DNA of 64,000 nt from Terrimesophilobacter sp963702165 (GCA_963702165.1 OY969722.1:1178001-1242000), one strand, 5' to 3'. Positions 29,600 through 37,856 are shown, counted from the first letter of the stretch. Made by a program: numbers and translations. Notes: a model not told the origin generated them from the letters alone.

Positions 29600-30150
29600 C
29601 GGCCGCGCCGTTCCGGTCATCCGCGCCCGTTGCGGACACCCGCGGCCTCGCGCCGCGGTGCGCCCGCTCCGGACAACCGCGCCGTTGCGCCGAAACGCGC
29701 CCGTTCCGGACATCCGCGCACGGTGCGCCGGGCGCGCCCGTCCGCAACGGGCGCGGTCCGCCGGACCGAGACGCCGGCGTCCGCTCCCCCACACCCCGAA
29801 CCTCGGGCCGCCGCGCGGACACCCGCGGCCTCGCGCCGCATCCGTGCGCCGGTTGCGGACATCCGCGCAGGGTGCGCCGGGCGCGCCTGTCCGCAACGGG
29901 CGCGGTCCGCCGGACCGAGACAGTGCCGTCCGCTCCCCCACAGCCCGAACCTCGGGCCGCCGCGCGGACACCCGCGGCCGCATCCGTGCGGACACCCGCG
30001 ACCGCGCGCCGCGGTGCGCCCGTTGCGGACATCCGCGCCGTTGCGCCGAAACGCGCCCGTTCCGGACATCCGCGCCACGTGCGCCGGGCGCGCCCGTCCG
30101 CAACGGGCGCGGTCCGCCGGACCGAGACAGTGCCGTCCACTCCCCCACAC
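29600..30150. repeat. GC-rich repeat island between the LysM gene and hisC
   Basis: About 550 bp of non-coding sequence is built from repeated words. The motif GGGCGCGCCCGTCCGCAACG, followed by GGCGCGGTCCGCCGGACCGAGAC, occurs three times (about 29727-29771, 29878-29922 and 30084-30127; the middle copy has one change). Each copy folds into two hairpins, GCGCCCGT/ACGGGCGC and CGGTCC/GGACCG. Between them, variants of CCGTTSCGGACATCCGCGC recur irregularly and a block ending CCCGAACCTCGGGCCGCCGC appears twice. Open frames here code only low-complexity Arg/Pro/Ala sequence and are discounted. It differs in words from the island at 3480-4062 but has the same character. Confidence 0.85.
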
Positions 30151-30177
30151 CCGTCCCCGGGGCCGTGGGGGCGCGCG

Positions 30178-30507
30178 TCAGTTGGAGTAGGCCGCCGGAA
30201 TGGCCAGGCGCTGGCCGCCCTGCACTTCGGAGCTGGTCAGCTGGTTGAGCCTGAGGATGTCGGCGACCACGTCGCCCGGGTCGGCCTCCGGCGCGATGTC
30301 GGCCGCGAGCTGCCACAGGGACTGCCCGGCGAGCACCGTCGTGTATTCGAACTGGTGCGCGGAGCCTTCGCTGTCCGCGACCGCCCCGCCTCCGTTGAGC
30401 GCGAACGCACTGATGGCGATCACCACCGGGGCAGCGACCATGGCGGTGATCACTGCACGCCCACGACGAGTCAGCCGAAGTCGGGCCACTGGCTGCGCTG
30501 CGGTCAT
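30178..30507 (-). CDS. LysM-domain membrane protein divergent from lexA
   Basis: This 109-aa protein has a short basic N terminus, one membrane helix (about residues 19-38) and an extracytoplasmic LysM domain. LysM binds peptidoglycan; here it reads YTTVLAGQSLWQLAADIAPEADPGDVVADILRLN. ATG 30507 is preceded by GGAGACAG; longer upstream frames lack support. Its place beside lexA, with a LexA-like box over its promoter, matches Bacillus yneA and mycobacterial Rv2719c. Both are LysM proteins that act at the division site or wall during SOS. It is therefore probably an SOS-induced division inhibitor. No hydrolase domain is visible. Confidence 0.85.
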   Translation of the reverse strand: MTAAQPVARLRLTRRGRAVITAMVAAPVVIAISAFALNGGGAVADSEGSAHQFEYTTVLAGQSLWQLAADIAPEADPGDVVADILRLNQLTSSEVQGGQRLAIPAAYSN

Positions 30508-30605
30508 TGCTGTCTCCTTCACGGTGCTCCTCCTCAAGTGATCTCGCCGTACTGGGTTCTCGCATCCGACGCTCGGCCGGGAGCGCCGGATGCGAAGCTT
30601 TGTTC

Positions 30606-30636
30606 CGAATGTATCTTCGATAGTCGTCGAAATCAA
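30606..30636 (-). promoter_or_regulatory. SOS promoter of the LysM gene with LexA-like box
   Basis: On the minus strand TTGATT (30631-30636), a 17-bp gap and TACATT (30608-30613) form a promoter. The sequence CGAATGTATCTTCG at 30606-30619 matches 12 of 14 positions of the Gram-positive LexA consensus CGAACRNRYGTTYG and covers the -10 box. LexA binding here would block transcription directly. Confidence 0.65.
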
Positions 30637-30677
30637 GTCAATTTTCGAAGTGTGTCGTGTCGAGTTATCAACACGCT

Positions 30678-30717
30678 CGAAGAAATGTTTGTTTTGGTCA
30701 CGAGAGGCGGATACAGT
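30678..30717 (+). promoter_or_regulatory. SOS promoter of lexA with LexA box
   Basis: CGAAGAAATGTTTG (30678-30691) matches 13 of 14 positions of the LexA consensus CGAACRNRYGTTYG. It overlaps the -35 box TTGTTT (30689-30694), which is followed after 17 bp by TACAGT (30712-30717). LexA would repress its own gene from this site. The message would start at about 30724, giving a leader of roughly 63 nt. Confidence 0.75.
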
Positions 30718-30720
30718 TTC

Positions 30721-30743
30721 GATTGTCTGGACTACAGACAATC
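30721..30743. promoter_or_regulatory. Perfect palindrome in the lexA leader
   Basis: GATTGTCTG and CAGACAATC are perfect 9-bp arms around GACTA. The site covers the predicted start of lexA transcription and ends 43 bp before the ATG. It does not match the LexA consensus. It may bind another regulator or fold as a hairpin at the very 5' end of the lexA message. Confidence 0.7.
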
Positions 30744-30786
30744 AGCAGCCACTGACATTGATGTGGCGTGAGGGGTGGAGGACCCT

Positions 30787-31470
30787 ATGAGCGCGATCGA
30801 GAACGGGCGCGGCGAGGCGGGCGCGAAGCCCGGAACCCGACGCCGCAAGAGCCTCAGCGAGAAGCAGCTCGCGATTCTCGAGGTGATCCAGCGCTCGGTC
30901 GCGACGCGCGGCTATCCGCCGAGCATGCGCGAGATCGGGGACGCCGTGGGCCTCTCCTCACTGTCCAGCGTCACCCACCAGCTCAACCAACTGGAACTGA
31001 GCGGCTACCTCCGCCGCGACCCGAACCGCACCCGCGCGCTCGAGGTTCTCATCGAACTGCCGAGCCAGCCGGAGGAGAGCACCATCCCGGTCGGGGACGC
31101 CGCAATGGTCCCCTTGGTCGGACGCATTGCGGCCGGCATCCCGATCACCGCGGATCAGCAGATCGACGAGGTGTTCCCGCTCCCCCGCCAGCTCGTCGGC
31201 AAGGGAGAACTCTTCATGCTCAAGGTGGTCGGCGATTCGATGATCGACGCGGCCATCTGCGATGGCGACTGGGTTGTCGTGCGCCAGCAGAAGAACGCCG
31301 AGAACGGCGAGATCGTCGCGGCGATGCTCGACGAGGAGGCCACCGTCAAGGTCTTCCAGCAGCGTGATGGCCACACCTGGCTGCTGCCGCGGAACTCGTC
31401 GTTCGCACCCATCCTCGGCGACCAGGCAGAGGTCCTCGGCAAGGTCGTGGCGGTGCTGCGCGCGGTCTAG
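30787..31470 (+). CDS. lexA: SOS repressor LexA
   Basis: This repressor of the DNA-damage regulon cleaves itself when stimulated by RecA filaments. The 227-aa protein has an N-terminal winged helix (PSMREIGDAVGLSSLSSVTHQL). The S24 peptidase part has the cleavage bond in RIAAGIP (Ala-Gly), the nucleophile in VVGDSMIDAAI and the catalytic Lys in EEATVKVFQ. ATG 30787 is chosen over GTG 30775 because GGAGG stands just upstream of it. Divergent from the LysM gene; recA in this window is a likely target. Confidence 0.97.
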   Translation: MSAIENGRGEAGAKPGTRRRKSLSEKQLAILEVIQRSVATRGYPPSMREIGDAVGLSSLSSVTHQLNQLELSGYLRRDPNRTRALEVLIELPSQPEESTIPVGDAAMVPLVGRIAAGIPITADQQIDEVFPLPRQLVGKGELFMLKVVGDSMIDAAICDGDWVVVRQQKNAENGEIVAAMLDEEATVKVFQQRDGHTWLLPRNSSFAPILGDQAEVLGKVVAVLRAV

Positions 31471-31483
31471 CCCGCGACCTGCC

Positions 31484-31540
31484 GCGAGACTGCGCAAACA
31501 GTCTTTCCGGGCCCGGATACTGCAGGTTGGTGCAGTCTCG
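31484..31540. repeat. Hairpin repeat TGCAGTCTCG, copy B
   Basis: The arms GCGAGACTGCGC (31484-31495) and GTGCAGTCTCG (31530-31540) enclose a middle with TACTGCAGGTTG. The same words in the same order occur in copy A at 10571-10630, and GGGTCCCGACAAGCTCGAC follows here as GGGTCTCGACAGGCTCGAG does there. It lies between the convergent ends of lexA and hflX and may act as a terminator for both. Confidence 0.75.
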
Positions 31541-31596
31541 ATGTCGGTTGGGTCCCGACAAGCTCGACCCACCCCAGGGGCCCGGCCCACCAGGCG

Positions 31597-33099
31597 TCAG
31601 GCCGAGACGACCGCCCAGCGGCGCAGCTCGGGGGCGTAGTGCGCCGTCACGAGCGCGTGCACGCGCGTGCCGGCCTCTTCGTATTCGGTCGACAGCACGC
31701 GTCCATGGTCGTGCAGACCCGAGATCACGTCGCCACGGTCGTAGGGCACCAGCAGGTCGACCTCGATGTCCGGCGCGGGCAGCAGCCGGGCGATCTCACC
31801 CAGCAGCTCTTCGATGCCCTCACCGGTGCGGGCGGAGACGAACACGGCGTTCGGTTCCAGTCCACGTAGCACCAGGCGAGTGCCGTCGTCCACCAGATCT
31901 GCCTTGTTGAAGGCGACGATCTCCGGGATGTCGCGCGCGCCCACCTCGCCGATGACGTCGCGCACGGTCGCGAGCTGGCTGGCGGGGTCCGGATGCGACG
32001 CGTCCACGACATGCACGATGACGTCGGCGCCAGCGACCTCCTCGAGGGTGGAGCGGAACGCCTCGACCAGCTCGTGTGGAAGGTTCCGCACGAACCCGAC
32101 GGTGTCCACGAGGGTGTAGCGGCGGCCGTCCTCGGTCTCCGACTTGCGGACCGTGGTGTCGAGCGTGGCGAACAGGGCGTTCTGCACGAGCAGTCCGGCC
32201 CGGGTGATGCGGTTCAGCAGCGACGACTTGCCCGCGTTGGTGTAGCCGGCGATCGCGACGGTCGGCACCTCGTTGCGCTCACGGTTGGCGCGCTTCGCCT
32301 CGCGAGCGGGCGCGAACTCCTTGATCTGCTTGCGCAGCTTCGCCATCCGGGTGTGGATGCGGCGACGGTCGAGTTCGATCTTCGTCTCACCGGGGCCGCG
32401 GGAGCCCATGCCGACGCCCGCGCCGACCTGGCCACCGGCCTGCCGGCTCATCGACTCACCCCAACCGCGAAGGCGGGGAAGCAGGTACTCGAGCTGCGCG
32501 AGCTCGACCTGAGCCTTGCCCTCGCGGCTCTTCGCATGCTGACTGAAGATGTCGAGGATCACGGCCGTCCGGTCGATGACCTTGACCTTCACCACATCCT
32601 CTAGGGCGCGCCGCTGGCTGGGGGCGAGCTCGGTGTCGGCGACCACGGTGTCGGCGCCGAGTGCCGCGACCACGCCGGCGAGCTCCTGAGCCTTGCCCTT
32701 GCCGAGGTAGGTGCTGGGGTCCGGATGCGGACGCCGCTGCAGCAGGCCATCGAGCACGACCGCGCCGGCGGTCTCCGCGAGGGCCGCCAGCTCGCGCATC
32801 GAGTTCTCCGCGTCGGCGAGGGCGCCCTGGCCGTACACACCGATCAGCACGACGTTCTCGAGCCGCAGCTGCCGGTACTCGACCTCGCTGACATCCTGCA
32901 GTTCGGTCGACAACCCGGCGACACGACGCAGCGCCTGCCGGTCCTCGCGGTCGAGTTGATCGCCGTCGGCATCGGTGTCCACGGATGCCGACTGCAGCGC
33001 CTGCGCCCGAGATCCGAAGATCGCGTACTGCTCCGCACGCGAATCGGCTGCCGCGAGCACGCGGTCGACGGCGTCGTCGTTTCGCTCAAGTTCAGTCAT
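31597..33099 (-). CDS. hflX: GTPase HflX
   Basis: HflX is a ribosome-splitting GTPase involved in rescue of stalled ribosomes after heat or antibiotic stress. The 500-aa protein has the N-terminal HflX domain (PHPDPSTYLGKGKAQEL) and a coiled-coil with GPGETKIELDRRRI. The G domain carries G1 AGYTNAGKSSLLN, G3 VDTVGFVRNLP and G4 NKAD, followed by a C-terminal domain. ATG 33099 has no ribosome site. TAGGGT lies exactly 7 nt upstream, so it is probably leaderless. It diverges from the methyltransferase at 33142 across only 42 bp. Confidence 0.95.
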   Translation of the reverse strand: MTELERNDDAVDRVLAAADSRAEQYAIFGSRAQALQSASVDTDADGDQLDREDRQALRRVAGLSTELQDVSEVEYRQLRLENVVLIGVYGQGALADAENSMRELAALAETAGAVVLDGLLQRRPHPDPSTYLGKGKAQELAGVVAALGADTVVADTELAPSQRRALEDVVKVKVIDRTAVILDIFSQHAKSREGKAQVELAQLEYLLPRLRGWGESMSRQAGGQVGAGVGMGSRGPGETKIELDRRRIHTRMAKLRKQIKEFAPAREAKRANRERNEVPTVAIAGYTNAGKSSLLNRITRAGLLVQNALFATLDTTVRKSETEDGRRYTLVDTVGFVRNLPHELVEAFRSTLEEVAGADVIVHVVDASHPDPASQLATVRDVIGEVGARDIPEIVAFNKADLVDDGTRLVLRGLEPNAVFVSARTGEGIEELLGEIARLLPAPDIEVDLLVPYDRGDVISGLHDHGRVLSTEYEEAGTRVHALVTAHYAPELRRWAVVSA

Positions 33100-33141
33100 T
33101 GGGTTAACCCTAACTCTTCGCCACCGGGTAAGTTTCTCTGC
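33100..33141. promoter_or_regulatory. Divergent leaderless promoter pair, hflX / methyltransferase
   Basis: Only 42 bp separate two divergent start codons. On the minus strand TAGGGT stands 7 nt before hflX ATG. On the plus strand TAAGTT stands 7 nt before the methyltransferase ATG. No Shine-Dalgarno site fits either gene. The promoters overlap face to face, so transcription in one direction may hinder the other. Confidence 0.65.
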
Positions 33142-33750
33142 ATGCCCGACGAGCACTATTTTTCTTCACGTCCGGCAAGTGCACCCCAACTCCGGCCGCT
33201 TCACGTCACTTTGGCGGGCCGCCAGGCGGTGCTGACGACGGCCGGCGGCATCTTCTCGCCCGACCGGATCGACGTCGGAACACAGGTGCTCCTGGCTAAT
33301 ACTCCGGCTCCGCCGCCTGGCGGCCACTTCCTCGACCTCGGCTGCGGGTGGGGTCCGATTGCCCTCACTCTCGCTCTCGAGTCTCCCCGCGCGACGGTGT
33401 GGGCCGTTGATGTGAATGAGCGGGCGCTGGATCTGGTGCGACGCAACGCCGAGACCCTCGGTCTCGACAATGTCAACGCCGTGCGGCCAGAGGATGTTCC
33501 CGCCGACGTGCGCTTCATGACCATCCGCAGCAACCCGCCGATTCGGGTCGGCAAGAGCGAGCTGCACAACATGCTCGAGTTCTGGCTGCCCCGGCTGGAG
33601 TCGGATGCGGATGCCTGGCTGGTCGTCGCGCGGAACCTGGGATCGGACTCGCTGCAGCGCTGGATGGAGACGACGCTGCCGGATGGGTTCAGTGTCTTCC
33701 GTTCGTCGACCAACAAGGGGTTCCGCGTGCTGCGGGTCCGCCACAAATGA
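33142..33750 (+). CDS. Class I SAM-dependent methyltransferase (RsmC/RlmG-like)
   Basis: This 202-aa protein is of the MTS family, which methylates guanine N2 in rRNA. It begins MPDEHYFSSRPASAPQLRPL, shows the SAM-binding loop FLDLGCGWGPIALTLA (about 65-80) with the acidic residue in VWAVDVNERAL, and the amino-methyltransferase motif SNPPIRVG, in line with N-methylation of a base. It is the short single-domain form; E. coli RsmC and RlmG carry an extra N-terminal half. The target base is unknown. Confidence 0.88.
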   Translation: MPDEHYFSSRPASAPQLRPLHVTLAGRQAVLTTAGGIFSPDRIDVGTQVLLANTPAPPPGGHFLDLGCGWGPIALTLALESPRATVWAVDVNERALDLVRRNAETLGLDNVNAVRPEDVPADVRFMTIRSNPPIRVGKSELHNMLEFWLPRLESDADAWLVVARNLGSDSLQRWMETTLPDGFSVFRSSTNKGFRVLRVRHK

Positions 33751-33751
33751 G

Positions 33752-34634
33752 TCAGGCGGTGTACTCGATCGAGCCGGTATAGACCAGCTCGGCCGGGCCG
33801 CTCAGCGAGACGTGCTCGCCGTCCTCGGCCGGCCACATCCTGACCCCCAGGGTGCCGCCGGGGACCTCGACGCGCCACTGATGCGGCGCGCTCTCCCCCG
33901 CCCAGTGGCGTGTGGCCAGCGCCGCGGCGACCGCGCCGGTGCCGCAGGACAGCGTCTCGCCGCTGCCGCGCTCGTGCACCCGCATCCGGATGTGTCCGAC
34001 TCCGTCCCGCACGAGCGGGTCGCCGGGAACGACGAATTCGACGTTCGCTCCCTCCACCGGCTCCGGGTCGAGGATCGGGATGTACGCGAGGTCGGCCGAC
34101 TCGAGCTCCTCCTCGCTGGAGAGGGCGACGACGACGTGCGGGTTGCCGACGTTGATGCCGAGCCCGGGCCGCGCCACCTTGAGGTTCTTCGCCCTCACCA
34201 GCGGCTCGCCGCCGTCGAGCTTCCAGCGGCCCAGGTCGACCTGGAAGCCCGTGAGGTTGCGTTGCAGGTCGCGCACGCCGGCGCGGGTGCCGATCGGAGA
34301 GGGTCTCGCCGTGCTCGAGGGTGGTCAGGCCGTTCTCCAGCAGGAAGCGCGCATACACCCGGATGCCGTTGCCGCACATCTCGGACACCGACCCGTCGGC
34401 GTTGTAGTAGTCCATGAACCACTCGGCGTCTTCGTCCTCGGCAAGCGCGGCGGCGCCATCCGGGATGTGGCGAGAGCGCACGGCGCGGATCAGGCCGTCG
34501 GCGCCGATGCCGAAGTGCCGGTCGCACAGCTCGGCGATCTGGATCGGGCTGAGTTCGACCTCGCCATCCGGATCGGCGAACAACACGAAGTCGTTCCCCG
34601 TGCCGTGGCCTTTCGTGAAGAGCAGTTCAGGCAT
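33752..34634 (-). CDS. dapF: Diaminopimelate epimerase, one frameshift
   Basis: DapF converts LL- to meso-diaminopimelate for lysine and cell wall. The first part holds FTKGHGTGNDFVLFADPDG and the first catalytic-Cys motif EMCGNGIRVYARFL. The second has ESADLAYIPILDP and the other Cys in SGETLSCGTGAVAAALA. The frame breaks at about 34297-34303, where CTC TCC GAT replaces an expected CTC CCG ATC GGC. One extra base explains it and restores 293 aa. ATG 34634 overlaps the end of miaA by 8 bp. As DapF is normally essential, an error in the sequence is likely. Some Microbacteriaceae use other wall diamino acids, so decay is not impossible. Confidence 0.9.
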
Positions 34635-35559
34635 CCTGCAATAGTAGTTGGGCGCCGTCGAGGGCCTCGTGGGACTCGAACCAGTGGGCGGTCCGGTAGC
34701 GACGGAACCAGCTGACCTGTCGGCGCGCGTACTTGCGGGTGAGCGCCGCGGTCGCCTCGATCGCCTCGGCCCGAGTCAGTTCGCCGTGCACCTCGGCGAT
34801 CGCCTGGGCGTAGCCGATGGCCCGGCTCGCCGTGACGCCGCGCTCGATGCCGAGTGGGATCAGCCGGCGCACCTCGTCGGGCAGTCCGTCATCCCACATC
34901 CGCTGCACCCGGTCGTTCAGCCTGGCAACCAACTCGTCGCGGGGCGCCTGCACGCCGATGACGAGGGCGGGTCGCCAGAACTCATCGGCCGGCAGTCCGC
35001 TGCCGAACGGTTTCCCGGTGAGCTCGATGACCTCGAGCGCGCGCACGATGCGCCGCCCGTTGTGCGGGCCGATCGACGCGGCCGCGTCGGGGTCGACCGC
35101 ACGCAGCCGCTGGTAGAGCATGCCCGGCCCGCTCGCCTCGAGCTCGGCCTCCAGTCGGGCCCGGATGCCGGCATCCGTTCCGGGGAAGCGGAAGTCGTGC
35201 AGCACCGCGGAGACGTACAGGCCGGAGCCGCCGACGAGGATCGGCACCGCCCCGCGCGCGATGATGTCGTCGATGTGCTCGCGCGCGACCGGCTGGTAGC
35301 GCGCGACCGTCGCCTCCTCGGTGACGTCGAGGACGTCGAGCAGGTGGTGACGGATGCCGCGGCGCTCGCCCTCCGGCAGCTTGGCGGTGCCGATGTCCAT
35401 GCCCCGGTAGAGCTGCATCGCGTCGGCGTTGACGATCTCGGCCGGGCGGCCGGTGTTGCGCAGCCACTCGGCGAGGTCGAGCGACAGCGTCGTCTTGCCC
35501 GTGCCGGTCGCGCCGACGATCGCGATGATCGGCGTGCCGCTGGGGTCAGCGCTGCCCAT
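34627..35559 (-). CDS. miaA: tRNA dimethylallyltransferase
   Basis: MiaA attaches a dimethylallyl group to A37 of tRNAs reading UNN codons. The 310-aa protein shows the P-loop IVGATGTGKTTLSLDLA, NADAMQLYRGMDIGTAK, LVGGSGLYVSAVL and the tRNA-binding TRKYARRQVSWFRR. ATG 35559 is preferred to codons up to 35592, which lie within miaB. It overlaps the end of miaB by 14 bp and dapF by 8 bp, so miaB-miaA-dapF form one transcript. Confidence 0.96.
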   Translation of the reverse strand: MGSADPSGTPIIAIVGATGTGKTTLSLDLAEWLRNTGRPAEIVNADAMQLYRGMDIGTAKLPEGERRGIRHHLLDVLDVTEEATVARYQPVAREHIDDIIARGAVPILVGGSGLYVSAVLHDFRFPGTDAGIRARLEAELEASGPGMLYQRLRAVDPDAAASIGPHNGRRIVRALEVIELTGKPFGSGLPADEFWRPALVIGVQAPRDELVARLNDRVQRMWDDGLPDEVRRLIPLGIERGVTASRAIGYAQAIAEVHGELTRAEAIEATAALTRKYARRQVSWFRRYRTAHWFESHEALDGAQLLLQDA

Positions 35560-37081
35560 CTGCCGGGTCGTAGATCGGTGTGGTCGCGACACGTAGCGTC
35601 GGCAGGCCCAACGAGACCTTCGCGCCGGTCGACGCGGGTCCGCCGTGCGCGGGCACCGCGCAGGACTCCGCCTCAGCGCGGTCCCACGCGTCGCCGGCGC
35701 GGGTGCGTCGCACGCGCAGCGGGGAACCGTCGGAGTCGGCGATGAGGTAGAACGGCGCCGCCTGGGTGACGGCGACCGTCACTACGTCGCCGGGGCGTGG
35801 CGTCTCGCTGCCGGCCGGGACATCGAAGTGCACAAGCCGGCTGTCCTCGGCGCGTCCGCTCATCCGGTGCGTGTCGGCGTCCTTGCGGCCCTCGCCGGTG
35901 GCGACGAGCACCTCGACGGTGCTGCCGACCAGCTTCTGGTTCTCCTCCCAGGAGATGTGCTCCTGCAGTGCGACCAGCCGCTCGTAGCGCTCCTGGACGA
36001 CCTCCTTGGGCACCTGGTCGGGCATGGTGGCCGCCGGTGTCCCCTCACGGATCGAGTACTGGAAGGTGAACGCGCTCGCGAAGCGCGCCTGCTCGACAAC
36101 GCGCAGGGTGTCCTGGAAGTCCTCCTCGGTCTCACCGGGGAAGCCGACGATGATGTCGGTGCTGATTGCCGCGTTCGGGATGCGCGCGCGAACCCGGTCA
36201 AGGATGCCGAGGAACTTCTCCGACCGGTAGCTGCGGCGCATCGCGCGCAGGATGCGGTCGGAGCCGGACTGGAGCGGCATGTGCAGTTGCGGCATGACAG
36301 TGGGCGTCTCGGCCATCGCGTCGATGACGTCGTCGGTGAAGGCTGCGGGGTGCGGGCTGGTGAAGCGGATGCGCTCCAGCCCGTCGATTTCCCCGGCGGC
36401 CCGCAGCAGCTTGCCGAAGGCCTGCCGATCACCGAATTCGACACCGTAGGAGTTGACGTTCTGGCCGAGCAGGGTGACCTCGATGGCGCCGTCGTCGACG
36501 AGTGCCTGCAGTTCGGCGAGGATGTCGCCGGGGCGTCGGTCCTTCTCCTTGCCGCGCAGCGACGGCACGATGCAGAAGGTGCAGGTGTTGTTGCATCCGA
36601 CCGAGATGGAGACCCAGCCGCTGTAGGTGGAGTCCCGTCGGGTGGGGAGGGTGGACGGGAACACCTCAAGCGACTCGAGGATCTCGAGTTGCGCTTCACC
36701 GTTGTGGCGGGCGCGTTCAAGCAACGCAGGCAGCGATCCCATGTTGTGGGTGCCGAAGACGACATCCACCCACGGCGCCTTCTCGAGGATGACCGATTTG
36801 TCCTTCTGCGCCAGGCATCCGCCGACGGCGATCTGCATGCCCTCGTGCTCGCGTTTGACGGATGCGAGGTGCCCGAGGTTGCCGTACAGCTTGTTGTCCG
36901 CGTTCTCGCGGACCGCGCAGGTGTTGATCACCACGACGTCAGCCTGTGAGTCGTCGGCGCGCACGTAGCCGGCGGCCTCGAGCGAGCCGCTCAGCCGCTC
37001 GGAGTCGTGAACGTTCATCTGGCACCCGTAGGTGCGCACCTCATAGGTGCGCGGGCGCTCGGTCGTGGTGGTGGCGCTCAT
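35546..37081 (-). CDS. miaB: tRNA-2-methylthio-N6-dimethylallyladenosine synthase
   Basis: MiaB is a radical-SAM enzyme that adds the methylthio group to i6A37 made by MiaA. The 511-aa protein has the N-terminal UPF0004 domain (EVRTYGCQMNVHDSERL), the radical-SAM motif SVGCNNTCTFCIVPSLRGKE (three Cys of the 4Fe-4S cluster, about 160) and a TRAM domain ending near PFYLIADSDG. Beyond it there is a 45-residue extension rich in Ala. ATG 37081 sits inside the palindrome TGAGGCCTCA. TAGGCT lies 9 nt upstream, a looser leaderless spacing than at other genes here. Confidence 0.96.
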   Translation of the reverse strand: MSATTTTERPRTYEVRTYGCQMNVHDSERLSGSLEAAGYVRADDSQADVVVINTCAVRENADNKLYGNLGHLASVKREHEGMQIAVGGCLAQKDKSVILEKAPWVDVVFGTHNMGSLPALLERARHNGEAQLEILESLEVFPSTLPTRRDSTYSGWVSISVGCNNTCTFCIVPSLRGKEKDRRPGDILAELQALVDDGAIEVTLLGQNVNSYGVEFGDRQAFGKLLRAAGEIDGLERIRFTSPHPAAFTDDVIDAMAETPTVMPQLHMPLQSGSDRILRAMRRSYRSEKFLGILDRVRARIPNAAISTDIIVGFPGETEEDFQDTLRVVEQARFASAFTFQYSIREGTPAATMPDQVPKEVVQERYERLVALQEHISWEENQKLVGSTVEVLVATGEGRKDADTHRMSGRAEDSRLVHFDVPAGSETPRPGDVVTVAVTQAAPFYLIADSDGSPLRVRRTRAGDAWDRAEAESCAVPAHGGPASTGAKVSLGLPTLRVATTPIYDPADGQR

Positions 37082-37146
37082 GAGGCCTCAAGCCTAATCC
37101 GGTCTCGGCGGGCGCGACCACTTGTGCGGGCACCCATCCGCGCCGG

Positions 37147-37215
37147 CGCCTCAAAGGGGCCAGAAAGCGGCCCTCCTGCCGCGGGGAACGCCCTTTTGCG
37201 ACCCCTCAGGAGGCG
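37147..37215. repeat. Imperfect long hairpin between recX and miaB
   Basis: CGCCTCAAAGGGG (37147-37159) pairs with CCCCTCAGGAGGCG (37202-37215). The inner parts also resemble each other when one is complemented (AGAAAGCGGCCCTCC against CAAAAGGGCGTTCCCC). The repeat starts 5 bp after the recX stop codon, so it may end the recA-recX message. No T run follows. Confidence 0.55.
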
Positions 37216-37220
37216 GGCCG

Positions 37221-37826
37221 TCAGCGGAAACGCGGACCCGACGCCGACGGTGCGGCAAGGGCACGGTCCACCGCGTGGCGCACAACGTCGCCTGAGTAGC
37301 CCTTACGCATCAAAAACCCGCTGAGGCGGCGCACTGCCGTCTCCCGGTCGAGGCTGCCGAGCTGGCGGGCGCGCTTGGCCGCGAGTTCGTCGGCGCGCTC
37401 CTGCTCATCGTCGTCGTCGAGCTCCTCCAACGCCTCCAGGATGAACTCGTCATCGATGCCGCGCCGCCGCAGTTCGGCGGTGAGCGCCTGCCTGCCGAGA
37501 CCCTTGCGCTCGCGCAGCGTGCGGACGAGCGTCTCTGCCAGTGCCCTGTCGTCGATCAGGCCGACAGACTCCAGCCGGTCCAGCTCGATCTCGACCGCGC
37601 AGACGTCGATGCCGTGATTGGCCAGCTGGTTACCGAGCTCAACGCGCGAGAGGCCGCGGCGGGTGAGGCCGCGCATGCTGATCTTCTCAGCCTCGCGTGC
37701 CTGCTCCTCGAGGCTCTCGGCGGTGTGCGGCCGGACGTCGGAGGTCGGAACCGAGGCGACGACGTCCGACGAGGGCTCGGCCCCCGGCAGGTAGGTGACC
37801 GGTGCGAGCCGCTCGTCGGATGTCAT
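37221..37826 (-). CDS. recX: Regulatory protein RecX
   Basis: RecX binds RecA filaments and limits their growth. The 201-aa protein has a Ser/Val-rich N-terminal extension of about 50 residues, then three-helix repeats with LTRRGLSRVELGNQLANHGID, DRALAETLVRTLRERKGLG and RRLSGFLMRKGYSGDVVRHA. It follows recA by 30 bp on the same strand. It lacks a promoter of its own that I can see, so it should be induced with recA. Confidence 0.92.
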   Translation of the reverse strand: MTSDERLAPVTYLPGAEPSSDVVASVPTSDVRPHTAESLEEQAREAEKISMRGLTRRGLSRVELGNQLANHGIDVCAVEIELDRLESVGLIDDRALAETLVRTLRERKGLGRQALTAELRRRGIDDEFILEALEELDDDDEQERADELAAKRARQLGSLDRETAVRRLSGFLMRKGYSGDVVRHAVDRALAAPSASGPRFR

Positions 37827-37856
37827 GTCGTCAGCCCCTCTGCTCGGCTCCGGCGG

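Noticed and set aside
29378..30565. Long frames (up to 740 codons) over the 29.6-30.15 kb island and hisC
   Set aside because: They run antisense to hisC and into repeat words, again an effect of base composition.
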